A stretch of DNA of 64,000 nucleotides, taken from Aquibium sp. ELW1220. GTDB taxonomy: Bacteria; Pseudomonadota; Alphaproteobacteria; Rhizobiales; Rhizobiaceae. Below are positions 10,844-21,652 of the stretch, piece after piece. Location: positions 1 to 64,000 of the forward strand of contig NZ_JAOAOQ010000001.1 in assembly GCF_030398385.1 (NCBI RefSeq), written 5' to 3'. The translations under genes were made by a program, and so were the position numbers. Positions within the stretch are counted from its first letter, which is position 1; each line of letters starts with the position of its first letter. The notes below the pieces were generated by a model that saw nothing but the letters and a program-made list of their open reading frames with translations, did not search any database and was not told the origin of the DNA.

Positions 10844-11265
10844 TCCGTTTCTCCCTGAGATGTGACGGCGACCATGCCTTCGATGCCTGGTTTCGCAACA
10901 GCGAGGACTTCCACAGGCAGACCGACCGGCGCCTCGTCGAGTGCCCGCATTGCGGGTCGAGCAGCGTGGAGAAGGCGCTGATGGCGCCTTCCGTCTCCAC
11001 CGGTCGCAAGCGCGAGCAGATTGCGCTCGCCATGGGCGAGGAGCAGAAGCGCGTCCTGACGCAGCTGAAGGAACTGGCCGAGAAGGTGAAGCGGGAGGCA
11101 GACGATGTTGGTGACAGGTTCGCCGAGGAGGCCCGAAAGATTCACTTCGGCGAAACGGAGGCGCGAGGCATCTATGGCCAGGCGACTCCGGACGAGGCCC
11201 GGGCACTGATCGAGGATGGGGTGGAGTTCATGCCCATCCCGGTCTTCCCGGACGACAGGAACTGA
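10840..11265 (+). CDS. DUF1178 family protein
   Basis: This 141-residue protein of unknown function is widespread in alpha- and betaproteobacteria. It begins IRFSLRCDGDHAFDAWF, with a CPHCGSSSVEKALMAP segment around residues 35-50 that, with the earlier cysteine, probably forms a zinc-ribbon-like site. A helical middle region and a short acidic end follow. GTG 10840 overlaps the amidase stop in a GTGA junction, which indicates translational coupling. The ribbon resembles those of small regulatory proteins such as FmdB, but no function should be assigned. Confidence 0.9.
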   Translation: MIRFSLRCDGDHAFDAWFRNSEDFHRQTDRRLVECPHCGSSSVEKALMAPSVSTGRKREQIALAMGEEQKRVLTQLKELAEKVKREADDVGDRFAEEARKIHFGETEARGIYGQATPDEARALIEDGVEFMPIPVFPDDRN

Positions 11266-11284
11266 GACGGCGCCGGGCGCCGTC
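11266..11284. terminator. GC-rich hairpin after the DUF1178 gene
   Basis: GACGGCGCC and GGCGCCGTC are 9-base complementary arms separated by one base, in practice a 7-bp stem with a small loop. They lie immediately after the stop codon. No T tract follows, so it is a weak or factor-dependent terminator or an RNA-stabilising hairpin. Confidence 0.4.
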
Positions 11285-11313
11285 ATCGTTCGAATGACGT
11301 TGGACAGTCATAC

Positions 11314-12204
11314 ATGAAACCGGTCTGGGATTCGGCGGCAGCGCTGCTGATGATCACCGGCGGCCTGCTCGGCATGATTTTCCCGCTTGGCAAGATCGCC
11401 AGCGAGGCGGGCGTCTCGCCGGTGATCTGGTCCTTCGTCATCTCCTTCGGCGTCGCGACGACGCTGGTCGTGGTGGATGCGGTGCGGTGCGGGCTGCGTC
11501 GGCCCGACGCGCACCGGCTACGCTACTTCGTTCTCGCTGGGACCATCTCCTACTGCATCCCCAACATCATCGTCTTCGCGGCCATTCCGCATCTCGGCGC
11601 CGGCTTCACAGCCATCATGTTCACGCTGTCGCCGGTCATCACCCTCTGCCTGTCGATGCTGCTCAAGCTGCGGCGACCGAACGGGCTTGGCATCGCCGGC
11701 ATCGCCGTCGGCTTCGCTGGCGCGCTCGTTGTGGCGACGACCCGCGGCGAACTCGGCCAGCCTGCCTCGCCCCTCTGGGTTGCGCTGGGACTGCTGATCC
11801 CCGTCGCCCTCGCGCTCGGCAACATCTACAGGACGATGGACTGGCCGGGCCATGCAGGCGCGCTGGAACTGGCCTATGGCAGCCATTTTGCTGCGGCCGG
11901 CGTCCTGCTGCTGGTCGGTATCTGGTCGCCCTGGGGCTTCGATCCTTCGGCGCTTGAGGCGGTTCCGCTGGAGACCCTTGTCCAGGTTCTGTCATCGGCG
12001 GGCATGTTCGTCTTCTTCTTCCGCCTCCAGGTGGTTGGCGGGCCAGTCTATCTCAGCCAGATGGGGTATGTCGCCGCAGCCCTGGGCCTGGTGTCCGGAA
12101 CGCTCTTCCTCGACGAGCACTACGCGCTGCTGACATGGGTCGGAGCCGCCATCATCGCCGTCGGCGTGGCCATGACCACGCGTGCTCAGTCACAGTCGGC
12201 CTGA
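11314..12204 (+). CDS. DMT-superfamily transporter (EamA domains)
   Basis: The 296-residue, highly hydrophobic protein has about ten membrane segments arranged as two EamA repeats, typical of drug/metabolite transporters. The first repeat ends near residue 140, and the second closes with LSQMGYVAAALGLVSGTLFL followed by a final helix. Family members export amino acids, nucleosides or other metabolites; the substrate cannot be predicted. The gene follows the DUF1178 gene after a hairpin and may have its own promoter. It is convergent with ubiG. Confidence 0.88.
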   Translation: MKPVWDSAAALLMITGGLLGMIFPLGKIASEAGVSPVIWSFVISFGVATTLVVVDAVRCGLRRPDAHRLRYFVLAGTISYCIPNIIVFAAIPHLGAGFTAIMFTLSPVITLCLSMLLKLRRPNGLGIAGIAVGFAGALVVATTRGELGQPASPLWVALGLLIPVALALGNIYRTMDWPGHAGALELAYGSHFAAAGVLLLVGIWSPWGFDPSALEAVPLETLVQVLSSAGMFVFFFRLQVVGGPVYLSQMGYVAAALGLVSGTLFLDEHYALLTWVGAAIIAVGVAMTTRAQSQSA

Positions 12205-12229
12205 CGGACGCTTCCGTGCCTCTGCCTGC

Positions 12230-12982
12230 TCAGGAAAGGGCGGGCTTCTGTGCCAGCACCATGTAGTTGACGTCGAGGTCGCGCGATTTCTGCCAGCGGT
12301 CGGCGAAGACATTGTAAGTGACTCCGGTCCGATCGGTGATAGTCATGCCGGACTCCGAAAGCGCCCGCTCCAGTTCGTCTGGCCGCACCAGCTTCTCGTA
12401 CTGGTGCGTGCCACGCGGTAGCCAGCGAAGCACGTACTCCGCGCCGACGATGGCCAGCCCGAGCGCCTTCAGCGTCCGGTTGATGGTGGCGACGAACATG
12501 ATGCCACCGGGCTTCACCATCTCCGCGCATTTCGACATGTAAAGCGGCACGTCCGAGACATGCTCCACCACTTCCATGTTGAGGATGACGTCGAACTGCT
12601 CGCCCGCATCTGCCAGATCCTCGGCGGTCGTCGCCCGGTAGTCGATCGAGACGCCGCTCTGCGCCGCGTGCAAACGTGCCACTTCGATGTTGGTCTCGGA
12701 GGCATCTGCCCCGACAACCGTCGCGCCGAGACGAGCCATCGGCTCGCAGAGGAGCCCGCCGCCACAGCCTATGTCGAGGAACCGCAGCCCGTCGAAAGGC
12801 CGGCTCGAGCGCGGATCCCGGCCGAACTGTTCGGCCACCCGGTCGCGGATGTAGGCCAGCCGGACAGGATTGAACTTGTGCAGCGGCTTGAACTTCCCCG
12901 TCGGGTCCCACCATTCCGCAGCCATCCGCGAGAAGCGGTCGACTTCGGCGGGATCGATGGTAGTCTTGCGCGTATCGGCCAT
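12230..12982 (-). CDS. ubiG: Ubiquinone biosynthesis O-methyltransferase UbiG
   Basis: UbiG performs both O-methylations in ubiquinone synthesis using S-adenosylmethionine. The 250-residue product has the SAM-binding motif [11 protein letters not shown] at residues 68-78, the UbiG-typical [19 protein letters not shown] near residues 24-42, and VEHVSD and [13 protein letters not shown] motifs. ATG 12982 (MADTRKTT) is the family start, with GGAG about 12 bases upstream; the longer frame adds a non-homologous extension. It is divergent from the MscS-type gene and convergent with the EamA transporter. Confidence 0.96.
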   Translation of the reverse strand: MADTRKTTIDPAEVDRFSRMAAEWWDPTGKFKPLHKFNPVRLAYIRDRVAEQFGRDPRSSRPFDGLRFLDIGCGGGLLCEPMARLGATVVGADASETNIEVARLHAAQSGVSIDYRATTAEDLADAGEQFDVILNMEVVEHVSDVPLYMSKCAEMVKPGGIMFVATINRTLKALGLAIVGAEYVLRWLPRGTHQYEKLVRPDELERALSESGMTITDRTGVTYNVFADRWQKSRDLDVNYMVLAQKPALS

Positions 12983-13140
12983 GAAGGGTCTCCGTTGGCG
13001 ACCAGTCCTAGTTGGATGGTGGAAGGGGAATGTCAAGGCCGCGGCGAGGCCCCAGTCGCCACCTGCAGGAACGACGCGGCCCGCCATGGCGTTGCGCGTC
13101 CATGGAAGCAGACATCGGGTTCATTGACGATACACGGCGG

Positions 13141-14517
13141 ATGCCGATCCGGCGACTGAGCCAGATGGCGGTGGTTGCCTCGCTCGCTGCAGTGCTGTCA
13201 TCTCCCACGGCCTCCCAGGAGGCGGTGGCCCAGGGGGACGACGGTTCGCCAACGCCAGCCGTTGCGCCCGAGTCTTCCGGTCTCGACCTGGAGAATGCCA
13301 GGCGACTGCAGGGAATCCTCAAGTCCACGCGCTGGTTCGAGCAGGCCAGCGTGTCGATACGAGATGGTGTGGTGTTTCTCGACGGTCTGGCGGACGTCCA
13401 GGAGCACCGACAATGGGCAGGCGAACTGGCGGCGAACCTCCCCGGCGTCATCGCCGTTGTCAACCGTATCGAGCTTGCTGGCGACGTCGGCGCCACTTTC
13501 TCGCGCGCCGGGGAAGAATCGGCGAGGCTCTACAAGCGCGCCGTTCAGGCATGGCCGCTGCTCCTGCTGGCCGCTGTAATCGCCCTCGCCACCTGGGTCG
13601 TCGCCGGCCTTGTCAGCCGCGCGTCCGCTGCCTTTCTCGCGCCGCGCATCTCCTCACCGCTGCTTCGGTCGGTCATCGTGCGGGCATTGAGCGTGCCGGT
13701 CTTCCTGCTGGGGATCTACTTCGTCCTTCAGGTGGCGGGTCTGACCAACCTGGCCGTCACGGTCCTGGGCGGGACGGGACTGATCGGTATCGTCATCGGA
13801 TTCGCTTTCCGCGACATCGCCGAGAACTTTCTGGCGAGCCTGCTCCTCAGCGTCCGCAATCCGTTCCGCTCCGGCGATCTGATCGATGTGGGCGGACATG
13901 TCGGCATCGTGCAGAACCTGAACACGCGCAGTACGGTGTTGCTGACACTGGACGGGAACCATGTGCAGATTCCGAACGCCACCGTCTACAAGAGCATCAT
14001 AAAGAACTACTCGAGCATCCCGAGCCGGCGGGCCGAGTTCATGGTCGGGGTCGGCTACGATACCTCCACCGCGGCGGCACAGGCCATCATCGCCGGCGTG
14101 CTCGGAAACCATCCGGCTGTTCTCGACCAGCCGGAGCCGCTGGTGCTGGTGGACCAGCTGGGTACGGCAACGGTGGATCTGCGGGTGCAGTACTGGTTCG
14201 ACAGCGCGAGCTATTCGCCCGCGAAGATCAACTCCGCGCTGCTGCGCCTGTCGAAGAATGCGCTGGTGGCGGGCGGAATCGATATGCCAGATCCCGCCCG
14301 CGAGGTCGTCTTTCCGAAGGGGGTTCCCGTTTGGCGGGCCGATCGGCCCGCTGATGCGGGATCGACCCCGGAACGGCCTCCGAGGGAAGGTACGCCGCCA
14401 GTGGATGACGAGGCGGCGACGGTCGGTGAAGGCGACCTTGCGAGCGAGACTCGCGATACCCGGGGAGGTCGGCGTGGAGATATCCCCGAGGGACAGGAAA
14501 ATCTGCTCAAGGAATAA
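13141..14517 (+). CDS. Mechanosensitive ion channel (MscS family) with N-terminal BON domain
   Basis: The protein (458 residues from ATG 13141) opens with a likely signal peptide (RRLSQMAVVASLAAVLSS). A BON-like domain follows around residues 45-110 (DGVVFLDGLADVQEH), then three membrane helices around residues 135-235, and the MscS pore and beta domain (GFAFRDIAENF, then SGDLIDVGGHVGIVQ and IPNATVYKSIIKNYS). It should open on membrane tension to release solutes at osmotic downshock. BON domains bind phospholipid or periplasmic partners, so this one may tether the channel to the envelope. The start is uncertain: ATG 13102 or 13012 would lengthen it. A disordered acidic tail ends the protein. 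Confidence 0.88.
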   Translation: MPIRRLSQMAVVASLAAVLSSPTASQEAVAQGDDGSPTPAVAPESSGLDLENARRLQGILKSTRWFEQASVSIRDGVVFLDGLADVQEHRQWAGELAANLPGVIAVVNRIELAGDVGATFSRAGEESARLYKRAVQAWPLLLLAAVIALATWVVAGLVSRASAAFLAPRISSPLLRSVIVRALSVPVFLLGIYFVLQVAGLTNLAVTVLGGTGLIGIVIGFAFRDIAENFLASLLLSVRNPFRSGDLIDVGGHVGIVQNLNTRSTVLLTLDGNHVQIPNATVYKSIIKNYSSIPSRRAEFMVGVGYDTSTAAAQAIIAGVLGNHPAVLDQPEPLVLVDQLGTATVDLRVQYWFDSASYSPAKINSALLRLSKNALVAGGIDMPDPAREVVFPKGVPVWRADRPADAGSTPERPPREGTPPVDDEAATVGEGDLASETRDTRGGRRGDIPEGQENLLKE

Positions 14518-14533
14518 GGGTACCCGACATTCG

Positions 14534-15520
14534 TCAGCGACCGGCGAAAACCCGCTTCGGCTTGAACATGCCCGCCTCGATAGCCCCGATCGCGACGAGC
14601 CGACCCCGCGCGGTGACACAGGCTTCGTCTGCCTCGACGGGGGCATCGCGACCCCGCACGATCACCGGATTGCCGAGCCGGATCTTGGTTGCGGCGTCGT
14701 CGGAAACAGCTACTTGCGGCAGGCAGTCGAGAGCGGCACCCGTGTCGACCACGAGTGCGTCGATCGCGGAGAACCGTTCCTTTTCGCTGCGCGGGTCGAT
14801 GATGCGGCCGTCCTCGCCTGGTTCGCCCACGGGAGCGGCCAGCGCGGCTGCGGCCTCGAGGTCCGCAAGGGTCACGAGTTCGTCGGGCGTGAAGGGTTCC
14901 ACTTCGACGCGGCGCAGTTCCGAGATGTGACCGAAGCAGCCGAGGTCTCGGCCCATGTCTCGCGCCAGCGAGCGGACGTAGGTGCCCTTGCCGCACTCGA
15001 CCTCGAAAACGGTCCGGCGCTCGTCCAGCCACTCGATGAGATCGAGCCGGCCTATCTCGACTTCCCGCTCGGGGATGTCGATCGTCTCTCCTTCACGGGC
15101 GAGGTCGTAGGCACGTTCGCCGGCGATCTTGATCGCCGAAAACTGCGGTGGCGCTTGCATGATCACGCCGGTGTACTTCGGCATAAGCGTCCGTACCTGT
15201 TCGTCTGAGGGACGCAGGTCGGACGTCTTCGTCGCTTGGCCCTCAAGGTCGTCCGTCGAACGCTCCTCGCCCCAGGTGACGGTGAAGCGGTAGACCTTGG
15301 CGCCGTCCATGACGTAGGGCACGGTCTTAGTAGCCTCGCCGAGTGCGATCGGCAGCATGCCGGACGCCAGCGGATCCAGCGTGCCGGCATGGCCGGCCTT
15401 GTCGGCCTTGAACAGCCACTTGATCTTTGCCACCGCGTCCGTTGAGCCCATGCCGTGCGGCTTGTCGAACACCACCCAGCCGGAGATCGGGCGACCCTTC
15501 TTCTTTCCGCGCCGCGCCAT
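14534..15520 (-). CDS. truB: tRNA pseudouridine-55 synthase TruB
   Basis: TruB makes pseudouridine 55 in the T-loop of tRNAs. The 328-residue product has the catalytic Asp49 in [11 protein letters not shown], the [11 protein letters not shown] opening and the [12 protein letters not shown] motif. Its ATG overlaps the rbfA stop codon, so translation is coupled. It is the last gene of the rimP-nusA-ylxR-infB-rbfA-truB operon. In many alphaproteobacteria rpsO and pnp come next; here the convergent MscS-type gene lies directly downstream. Confidence 0.97.
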   Translation of the reverse strand: MARRGKKKGRPISGWVVFDKPHGMGSTDAVAKIKWLFKADKAGHAGTLDPLASGMLPIALGEATKTVPYVMDGAKVYRFTVTWGEERSTDDLEGQATKTSDLRPSDEQVRTLMPKYTGVIMQAPPQFSAIKIAGERAYDLAREGETIDIPEREVEIGRLDLIEWLDERRTVFEVECGKGTYVRSLARDMGRDLGCFGHISELRRVEVEPFTPDELVTLADLEAAAALAAPVGEPGEDGRIIDPRSEKERFSAIDALVVDTGAALDCLPQVAVSDDAATKIRLGNPVIVRGRDAPVEADEACVTARGRLVAIGAIEAGMFKPKRVFAGR

Positions 15521-15927
15521 CAGTCCTTGTCCTCTTCGCCGTCGCGATCGAGGTCGCGGGCCACTTCGGGCGAACGCAGCAACTGATCGATCTTGCTCAT
15601 GTTGTCGTAGCTGGTGTCGAGCCGGAAACGGAACTCCGGCATGTATTTCATCTGCCGCAGCGCACCGGAAACGCGGCCGCGGATGAATTTTGCATTCTGC
15701 GCCAGCGCCTTGATCACCGCGTCGCCGTCGCTGGCGCCGAGCGGCGTGACGAAGGCCGTCGCGATCTTCAGGTCGGGCGACATGCGCACCTCCGAAACCG
15801 AGATGACGGTCTTCTCGATAACGTCGTCGAGAACTTCGCCGCGCTGGAGCACGTCGGAAAGGGCGTGGCGAACCTGCTCGCCGACGCGAAGCATGCGCTG
15901 GGAAGGACCGGAGGCGGAAGAAGACAT
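15520..15927 (-). CDS. rbfA: 30S ribosome-binding factor RbfA
   Basis: RbfA helps mature the 5' end of 16S rRNA and binds the small subunit near helix 1. The 135-residue protein has the KH-like core, with [20 protein letters not shown] around residues 40-60 and [19 protein letters not shown] around residues 85-105. The start at 15927 ([12 protein letters not shown]) matches family starts; the open frame extends upstream without homology. It lies between infB, 108 bases upstream, and truB, with which it overlaps. Confidence 0.95.
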   Translation of the reverse strand: MSSSASGPSQRMLRVGEQVRHALSDVLQRGEVLDDVIEKTVISVSEVRMSPDLKIATAFVTPLGASDGDAVIKALAQNAKFIRGRVSGALRQMKYMPEFRFRLDTSYDNMSKIDQLLRSPEVARDLDRDGEEDKD

Positions 15928-16035
15928 GATTTCAAATCCTGGATCGCGGGCGCGGGATCGAACCGCGCCGCACGTCTCGATAGGCCGGAGGGGCGGCGAC
16001 GTGCCGCCCCCTGTCAAAGGAATCCTGGTCGGAGA

Positions 16036-18606
16036 CTACAGCGTCCGCGTGACCATCTCGACGCGGAAGCACTCGATGATGTCGCCCGCGCGGATATCCT
16101 CGTAATTCTGGAACGCCATGCCGCACTCTTGCCCGGCAGGCACTTCCGGAACCTCGTCCTTGAAGCGCTTGAGCGTCTTCAGCGTTCCCTCGTGGATCAC
16201 CACGTCGTCGCGGATCAGGCGCACGCCCGCGCCGCGCTCGACACGACCGTCGGTGACGCGGCAACCCGCGACCTTGCCGGTCTTGGTGATGTTGAAGACC
16301 TCGAGAATCTCCGCATTGCCGAGGAACGTCTCGCGGCGCTCCGGCGAAAGGAGGCCCGACATCGCCTGCTTCACGTCATCCACGAGATTGTAGATGATGT
16401 TGTAGTAGCGGATCTCGACGCCCGCCTTCTCGGCGGCCAGCAATGCCTGCTTGTTGGCGCGCACGTTGAAGCCGATGATGGCGGCGCTCGACGTCTCGGC
16501 CAATGACACGTCGCCCTCGGTGATGCCGCCTGCGCCCGCATGGACGATGCGCGCACGGACTTCGTCGGTGCCGAGCTTGTCGAGCGCGACCGTGATCGCC
16601 TCGATCGAACCCTGCACGTCGCCCTTGATGACCAGTGGGAATTCCTTCAGGCCGGAAGTCTGGAGCTGCGACATCATCTGCTCGAGCGAGCCGCGCTGCC
16701 CGGCATGCTTTGCCACCGCCTTGTCGCGGGACAGCCGCTGGCGGTACTCGGTGATCTCGCGGGCGCGGGCCTCGTTCTCGACGGTGGCGAAGCGGTCGCC
16801 TGCCTTCGGCGTGTTCTGGAGACCGAGCACCTCGACCGGGGTAGAAGGGCCGGCATCCTTGATCTGCTCGCCGCGATCGTTGATCAGCGCGCGGACGCGG
16901 CCCCACTGGTCGCCGGCGACGATGATGTCGCCGGGCAGGAGCATGCCGGTCTGCACGAGAACCGTCGCGACCGGGCCGCGGCCCTTGTCCAGCTTCGCCT
17001 CGATGACGACTCCTTCCGAAGTACGCTCCGGATCGGCACGAAGATCGAGCAGTTCGGCCTGCAGCAGGATCGCCTCGAGCAGCTTGTCGAGGTTGATCTT
17101 CTTGGTCGCCGATACTTCGACGTCGAGAACCTCGCCGCCCATGGTCTCGACGAACACCTCGTGCTGCAGCAGCTGGGTGCGGACTTTCTGCGGATCGGCA
17201 TCCGGCTTGTCGATCTTGTTGATGGCCACGATGATCGGAACACCGGCCGCCTTGGCGTGGCTGATGGACTCGATCGTCTGCGGCATCACGCTGTCGTCGG
17301 CTGCAACCACAAGCACTGCGATGTCGGTTGCCTGCGCGCCACGGGCACGCATCGCCGTGAAGGCGGCGTGACCGGGTGTATCGATGAAGGTGATCTTCTG
17401 GCCGTTCTTCTCGACCTGGTAGGCGCCGATGTGCTGGGTGATGCCGCCGGCTTCGCCGGACACCACGCTGGTTTCGCGGATGGCGTCGAGCAGCGACGTC
17501 TTGCCGTGGTCGACGTGGCCCATGATCGTGACTACAGGCGGACGCGGCGCCTGGTTCTCGGGCTTGTCAGCGATGTTGAACAGGCCTTCCTCGATGTCGG
17601 ACTCGGCAACGCGCTTGACGGTATGCCCGAATTCGCTTGCCACCAGTTCTGCCGTGTCGGCGTCGATGACGTCGCCGGGCTTCAGGATCTGGCCCTGCTT
17701 CATGAAGAACTTGACCACGTCCACGGCGCGCTCGGCCATGCGGCCGGCGAGTTCCTGGATCGTGATGGTCTCGGGAACGGTCACCTCGCGCGAGATCTTC
17801 TCGCGCGGCTCCTGGTGCATCGCGCGCTTGAACTTCTCCTGGCGGCGACGCATCGACGACAGCGACCGGCCGCGGGCCTCGTCGCCCGACAGGGCGCTGG
17901 TCAGCGTCAGCTTGCCGCGCCGACGGTCTTCGTCGCGCGTGGTCTTGGCAGGACGCGCAACCTCGACGGCGGGCGCACGCTTTGGCGCGACCGCCGGGCG
18001 GGCCTTGCTCTTCGTCTCCGCCTCTTCGGTAGCCGGCTCGATGTCGATCTGCGGCGCGCGGCGCTTGGCCTCCTCCTCGGAGCGGCGGCGCGCTTCGGCC
18101 TCGGCTGCGAGGCGGGCTTCCTCCTCGGCCTGCCGGCGTGCGGAATCCTCGCGCTCCTTGCGGCGGCGCTCGTCTTCCTCGGCGCGACGCTGCGCCTCCT
18201 CCTGTGCGCGCTTGCGCTCTTCGGCCTCGCGGCCACGGGCGCCTTCAAGCGCGCGGCGCCGCGCTTCCATTTCCTCGCCCGACAGGTCGTTGAGCACGAC
18301 ACCGGAGCGCTCCGTCTGAAGCGGCGGACGGACGCGGTCGGATTGCAGTTGCTGTGTGGGCGCGGCAGGGCGCGGCGCCTGCGGCTGAGGCCGCGGTGCG
18401 AGCGTGACCGGCTGGCTGCTGCCTTCGGTCCGTTCTCCAGGAACGGAGAACTTGCGCTTCTTCGTTTCGACGACGACAGACTTCGTGCGCCCGTGCGAGA
18501 AGTTCTGACGCACGGTGCCCTGCTCGACGCCGGGGCGCTTCAGTGTCAGCGTCTTCTTCGTATTCACGGTCAGCGTCTTGTCGTCGCCTGATTTCGTATC
18601 CGTCAT
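16036..18606 (-). CDS. infB: Translation initiation factor IF-2
   Basis: IF-2 is the GTPase that brings initiator tRNA to the ribosome and joins the subunits. The 856-residue product has a long charged N-terminal region. Residues 115-185 form an Arg/Glu/Ala-rich coiled segment, followed by an IF2-N-like domain near residues 275-325. The G domain carries GHVDHGKTS (363-371), DTPGHAAF and NKID, and the domain III/IV region follows. Its start overlaps the end of the ylxR/L7Ae gene by four bases, showing coupling inside the nusA operon. Length and motifs are normal for rhizobia. Confidence 0.98.
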   Translation of the reverse strand: MTDTKSGDDKTLTVNTKKTLTLKRPGVEQGTVRQNFSHGRTKSVVVETKKRKFSVPGERTEGSSQPVTLAPRPQPQAPRPAAPTQQLQSDRVRPPLQTERSGVVLNDLSGEEMEARRRALEGARGREAEERKRAQEEAQRRAEEDERRRKEREDSARRQAEEEARLAAEAEARRRSEEEAKRRAPQIDIEPATEEAETKSKARPAVAPKRAPAVEVARPAKTTRDEDRRRGKLTLTSALSGDEARGRSLSSMRRRQEKFKRAMHQEPREKISREVTVPETITIQELAGRMAERAVDVVKFFMKQGQILKPGDVIDADTAELVASEFGHTVKRVAESDIEEGLFNIADKPENQAPRPPVVTIMGHVDHGKTSLLDAIRETSVVSGEAGGITQHIGAYQVEKNGQKITFIDTPGHAAFTAMRARGAQATDIAVLVVAADDSVMPQTIESISHAKAAGVPIIVAINKIDKPDADPQKVRTQLLQHEVFVETMGGEVLDVEVSATKKINLDKLLEAILLQAELLDLRADPERTSEGVVIEAKLDKGRGPVATVLVQTGMLLPGDIIVAGDQWGRVRALINDRGEQIKDAGPSTPVEVLGLQNTPKAGDRFATVENEARAREITEYRQRLSRDKAVAKHAGQRGSLEQMMSQLQTSGLKEFPLVIKGDVQGSIEAITVALDKLGTDEVRARIVHAGAGGITEGDVSLAETSSAAIIGFNVRANKQALLAAEKAGVEIRYYNIIYNLVDDVKQAMSGLLSPERRETFLGNAEILEVFNITKTGKVAGCRVTDGRVERGAGVRLIRDDVVIHEGTLKTLKRFKDEVPEVPAGQECGMAFQNYEDIRAGDIIECFRVEMVTRTL

Positions 18607-19262
18607 TCCGTATCCTTATGAGGCGTCGTCGTTCCCGGGACACCTTCAACCGCCGCGCGGCCATCCGGGGGTCCGCCCCGGTAACGGTCAAGCGCAACCG
18701 CGCGCCTGAATGCCGCCTTGCCTGCGTCCTGCGCGAGCACGGCAGCATGTATCACATTTGTACCCCCCATTGCCAAACCCATTTCGGCTTCCGAAAGGAG
18801 TTTGTATGCGGGTATGTCCGGTCCGCCCAGATGGACGGTGGCCGTGCGTGCCTGCGTCATTTTCCGCACGCCGTCCTCGGCCGCCTCGAAGGCGTGGAGG
18901 ACGACGAGCGCCTTGCCCGACCGTATCGCGGCATCGACTTTTGCCGAGCCCAATGCCACAGCGCCGGCCTTTCGCGCAAGTCCAAGGCCGCCGCACAATG
19001 CCTTCACCATCAGTCCGTCGACCAGCGCGCCGAGTTCCGGGTTCGCCGTCACCTCCGCCTTGAGGGCACGGCGAAACAGCTTCTTGCGTACGGCCTCGTC
19101 GACCCGTCCCCGTTCAGCCGTGACCCAGCAGCCTCTGCCCGGCAGGTTCCGCTTCAGGTCCGGCACGACGGACATGTCCGGGCCGGTCACGAAACGGATC
19201 ATCTCGTCCGGCTCGCCCACGAGGCGCGTCACGATGCATGTCCGCTCGACCATCTCGTCCAA
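18603..19262 (-). CDS. YlxR (DUF448) / L7Ae-like RNA-binding fusion protein
   Basis: The 219-residue protein joins two small RNA-binding modules. Residues 1-80 are YlxR-like, with RTCIVTR and [13 protein letters not shown] motifs. Residues 95-185 are L7Ae/ribosomal-L30e-like, with [18 protein letters not shown]. Such fusions are normal in alphaproteobacteria and lie between nusA and infB, as here. YlxR in Gram-positive bacteria affects RNase P or transcription; the role in rhizobia is not established, but the setting points to ribosome or RNA maturation. It starts about 30 bases after the nusA stop. Confidence 0.9.
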   Translation of the reverse strand: MDEMVERTCIVTRLVGEPDEMIRFVTGPDMSVVPDLKRNLPGRGCWVTAERGRVDEAVRKKLFRRALKAEVTANPELGALVDGLMVKALCGGLGLARKAGAVALGSAKVDAAIRSGKALVVLHAFEAAEDGVRKMTQARTATVHLGGPDIPAYKLLSEAEMGLAMGGTNVIHAAVLAQDAGKAAFRRAVALDRYRGGPPDGRAAVEGVPGTTTPHKDTE

Positions 19263-19292
19263 CAGCGTCTCCCGGCCGGTCCATCACCCGCC

Positions 19293-20888
19293 TCAGGCTT
19301 CGGCCGCTTCCGTTTCCGTCTCGTCCTCGGCCGCGAGATCGTCGTTCGAGATCCAGCCGGCCTGCAGACGCGCCGCGAGCACCATCTGCTCGGCGTCGGC
19401 CCGGCTCACGCCGTGTGATGCCAGCACGCCGGGGAACATCTTGGTCTCGCCGTCCTTGCGCTCTTTCCAGCCGACGAGGTCGTCGACTGCATAGCCGGCG
19501 AAATCCTCGACCGACTTCACGCCGTCTTCGCCCAGTGTGACCATCATCGCGGTCGTCACGCCCGGAATCTCGCGCAATTCGTCTGCCACGCCCAGTTCGC
19601 GGCGCTTGGCATCCTGCTCCGCCTCGATGCGATCGAGATATTCGCGCGCCCGCGCCTGGATCTCGGAAGCGGTGTCGCCGTCGAAGCCGTCGATCGATGC
19701 GATCTCGTCCGCGTCGACGTAGGCGACTTCCTCCACCGAGGTGAAGCCTTCCGACGCCAGCACCTGCCCGACCATCTCGTCGACGTTGAGCGCATCCATG
19801 AACAGGGTCGAGCGCTCGACGAATTCCTTCTGGCGGCGCTGCGATTCCTCTTCCTCGGTCAGAATGTCGATGTCCCAGCCGGTCAGCTGCGAGGCCAGTC
19901 GCACGTTCTGTCCACGACGCCCGATCGCAAGCGATAGTTGGTCATCCGGGACCACGACTTCAATACGCTCGGCATCCTCGTCGAGCACGACCTTCGCCAC
20001 TTCGGCGGGCTGCAGCGCGTTGACGATGAAGGAGGCGGCGTCATGCGACCACGGGATGATGTCGATCTTCTCGCCCTGCAACTCGCCCACGACCGCCTGA
20101 ACGCGGCTGCCGCGCATGCCGACGCAGGCGCCGACCGGATCGATCGAGGAATCGCGCGAAATCACCGCGATCTTGGCGCGTGAGCCCGGGTCGCGCGCCA
20201 CCGACTTGATCTCGATGATGCCGTCGTAGATCTCCGGCACTTCCATCTGGAAGAGCTTCGCCATGAACTGCGGATGCGTGCGCGACAGGAAAATCTGCGG
20301 CCCGCGCTGCTCGCGGCGGACGTCATAGACATAGGCGCGGACGCGGTCGCCATACTTGAAGTTCTCGCGCGGGATCAGTTCGTCGCGGCGGATGATCGCC
20401 TCACCGCGCCCCAGATCGACGATCACGTTGCCATACTCGACGCGCTTGACCGTGCCGTTGATGATCTCGCCGATGCGGTCCTTGTACTCGTCGTACTGCC
20501 GGTCGCGCTCGGCCTCGCGTACCTTCTGGACGATGACCTGCTTGGCCGACTGCGCGGCGATGCGGCCGAAATCCATTGGCGGAAGCTGTTCGGCGATGAA
20601 GTCGCCGACCTGGGCGTCGGGATTGCGGTCCCGCGCGTCGCGCAGCGAGATCTGGCGAGCGAACTCGTCGACGTTCTCGACGACCTCCATCAGCCGCTGC
20701 AGCTTCATCTCGCCGGTGCTCGGGTTGATGTCGGCGCGGATGTTGGTCTCCTGACCATAGCGCGAGCGCGCCGCCTTCTGGATCGCGTCCGCCATAGCGG
20801 CGATCACGATCGACTTGTCGATCGACTTCTCGCGCGCGACCGCGTCGGCGATCTGGAGAAGCTCGAGCCTGTTTGCACTGACTGCCAT
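19293..20888 (-). CDS. nusA: Transcription termination/antitermination factor NusA
   Basis: NusA binds RNA polymerase and nascent RNA and controls pausing, termination and rRNA antitermination. The 531-residue product has the N-terminal polymerase-binding domain (1-130), an S1 domain starting near residue 135 ([19 protein letters not shown]), two KH domains ([14 protein letters not shown] and [18 protein letters not shown]) and helix-hairpin-helix repeats at the C-terminus. ATG 20888 ([15 protein letters not shown]) is the family start; six residues upstream in frame are not. It follows rimP by about 50 bases. In E. coli NusA represses its own operon, relevant to the terminator in the rimP leader. 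Confidence 0.97.
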   Translation of the reverse strand: MAVSANRLELLQIADAVAREKSIDKSIVIAAMADAIQKAARSRYGQETNIRADINPSTGEMKLQRLMEVVENVDEFARQISLRDARDRNPDAQVGDFIAEQLPPMDFGRIAAQSAKQVIVQKVREAERDRQYDEYKDRIGEIINGTVKRVEYGNVIVDLGRGEAIIRRDELIPRENFKYGDRVRAYVYDVRREQRGPQIFLSRTHPQFMAKLFQMEVPEIYDGIIEIKSVARDPGSRAKIAVISRDSSIDPVGACVGMRGSRVQAVVGELQGEKIDIIPWSHDAASFIVNALQPAEVAKVVLDEDAERIEVVVPDDQLSLAIGRRGQNVRLASQLTGWDIDILTEEEESQRRQKEFVERSTLFMDALNVDEMVGQVLASEGFTSVEEVAYVDADEIASIDGFDGDTASEIQARAREYLDRIEAEQDAKRRELGVADELREIPGVTTAMMVTLGEDGVKSVEDFAGYAVDDLVGWKERKDGETKMFPGVLASHGVSRADAEQMVLAARLQAGWISNDDLAAEDETETEAAEA

Positions 20889-20937
20889 GTCGTGGTCTCC
20901 TTGCATCGCTCCGGCCGCTCGCGGCCAGCCGGCGATC

Positions 20938-21558
20938 TCAGTCTTCAGTCTGGGTGTCGTCTTCGCCGTCGGGATCTTCGCCGCGACGTTTTTTCTGTTC
21001 CTGTCGCGCTTTCTTGTCCTTGCGCAGGGCGTCGCGCACGAGTTCGTCGGTCAGGATAAGGCGCGCATCCGATATGGCGTCGAACGGCACGCGCACGATA
21101 GGCTCGTCACCATAGCTGGCCACATCGCGCTCGATCACGACCACCTCGTCGGACGTCTCCGCAATCCTGCCGCGGAAGCGCTTGCGCTCGGCCACAGGCA
21201 TCGAGGTCTCGAGCTTGATCAGATGGCCGATCCATTGCGCGAAATCCGACTTGCGCACCAGGGGGCGGTCGATTCCCGGCGACGAGACTTCCAGGTGATA
21301 GGCCTTGTCGATCACGTCCTCGACGTCGAGCAAAGGGGAGACGGCCTTGCTCACCTCCTCGCAATCCTGGACGGTCATCGTGCCGTCGAGCCGCTCGGCC
21401 ATGATCTGCAGCGTCAGCCCGTTCTGTCCCGACAGACGCACCCGCACGAGGCGATAGCCCATCGTGTCGAGCAGCGGCCTGATCAGCAACGCGATGCGCG
21501 CATCCGTTCCGGTTTCACGGATGATGCGATCGTCTGCCTGCGCCTGGGTCTCTACCAT
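20938..21558 (-). CDS. rimP: Ribosome maturation factor RimP
   Basis: RimP binds the free 30S subunit and helps assemble the S12 region. The 206-residue protein has the two expected domains: an alpha-beta N-terminal domain with [20 protein letters not shown] and [12 protein letters not shown] near residues 50-105, and an SH3-like C-terminal domain. A charged Lys/Asp/Glu-rich tail (residues 180-206) is typical of rhizobial forms. It is the first gene of the nusA-infB operon. A strong promoter lies about 100 bases upstream, with a terminator hairpin between. Confidence 0.96.
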   Translation of the reverse strand: MVETQAQADDRIIRETGTDARIALLIRPLLDTMGYRLVRVRLSGQNGLTLQIMAERLDGTMTVQDCEEVSKAVSPLLDVEDVIDKAYHLEVSSPGIDRPLVRKSDFAQWIGHLIKLETSMPVAERKRFRGRIAETSDEVVVIERDVASYGDEPIVRVPFDAISDARLILTDELVRDALRKDKKARQEQKKRRGEDPDGEDDTQTED

Positions 21559-21594
21559 GCCCTGGAATGCTCTCGTTGCGGTCGTTCAGGTAAC

Positions 21595-21627
21595 AAAAAA
21601 GAGCGGGTCCGGGTGGGCCCACTCTTG
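21595..21627 (-). terminator. Intrinsic-terminator hairpin in the rimP leader (candidate attenuator)
   Basis: On the minus strand AAGAGTGGGCC (from 21626) pairs with GGACCCGCTC (ending at 21601), with one T-G pair and one internal mismatch, and six T residues follow at 21600-21595. It lies between the predicted promoter and the rimP start at 21558 and would end transcripts before the whole nusA operon. Confidence 0.65.
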
Positions 21628-21652
21628 TTCCATCGACCAAGAATTCACGCTT

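Noticed and set aside
16540-18591. A 683-codon plus-strand frame opposite infB
   Set aside because: It is an antisense frame of the IF-2 coding sequence, with no recognisable domain.
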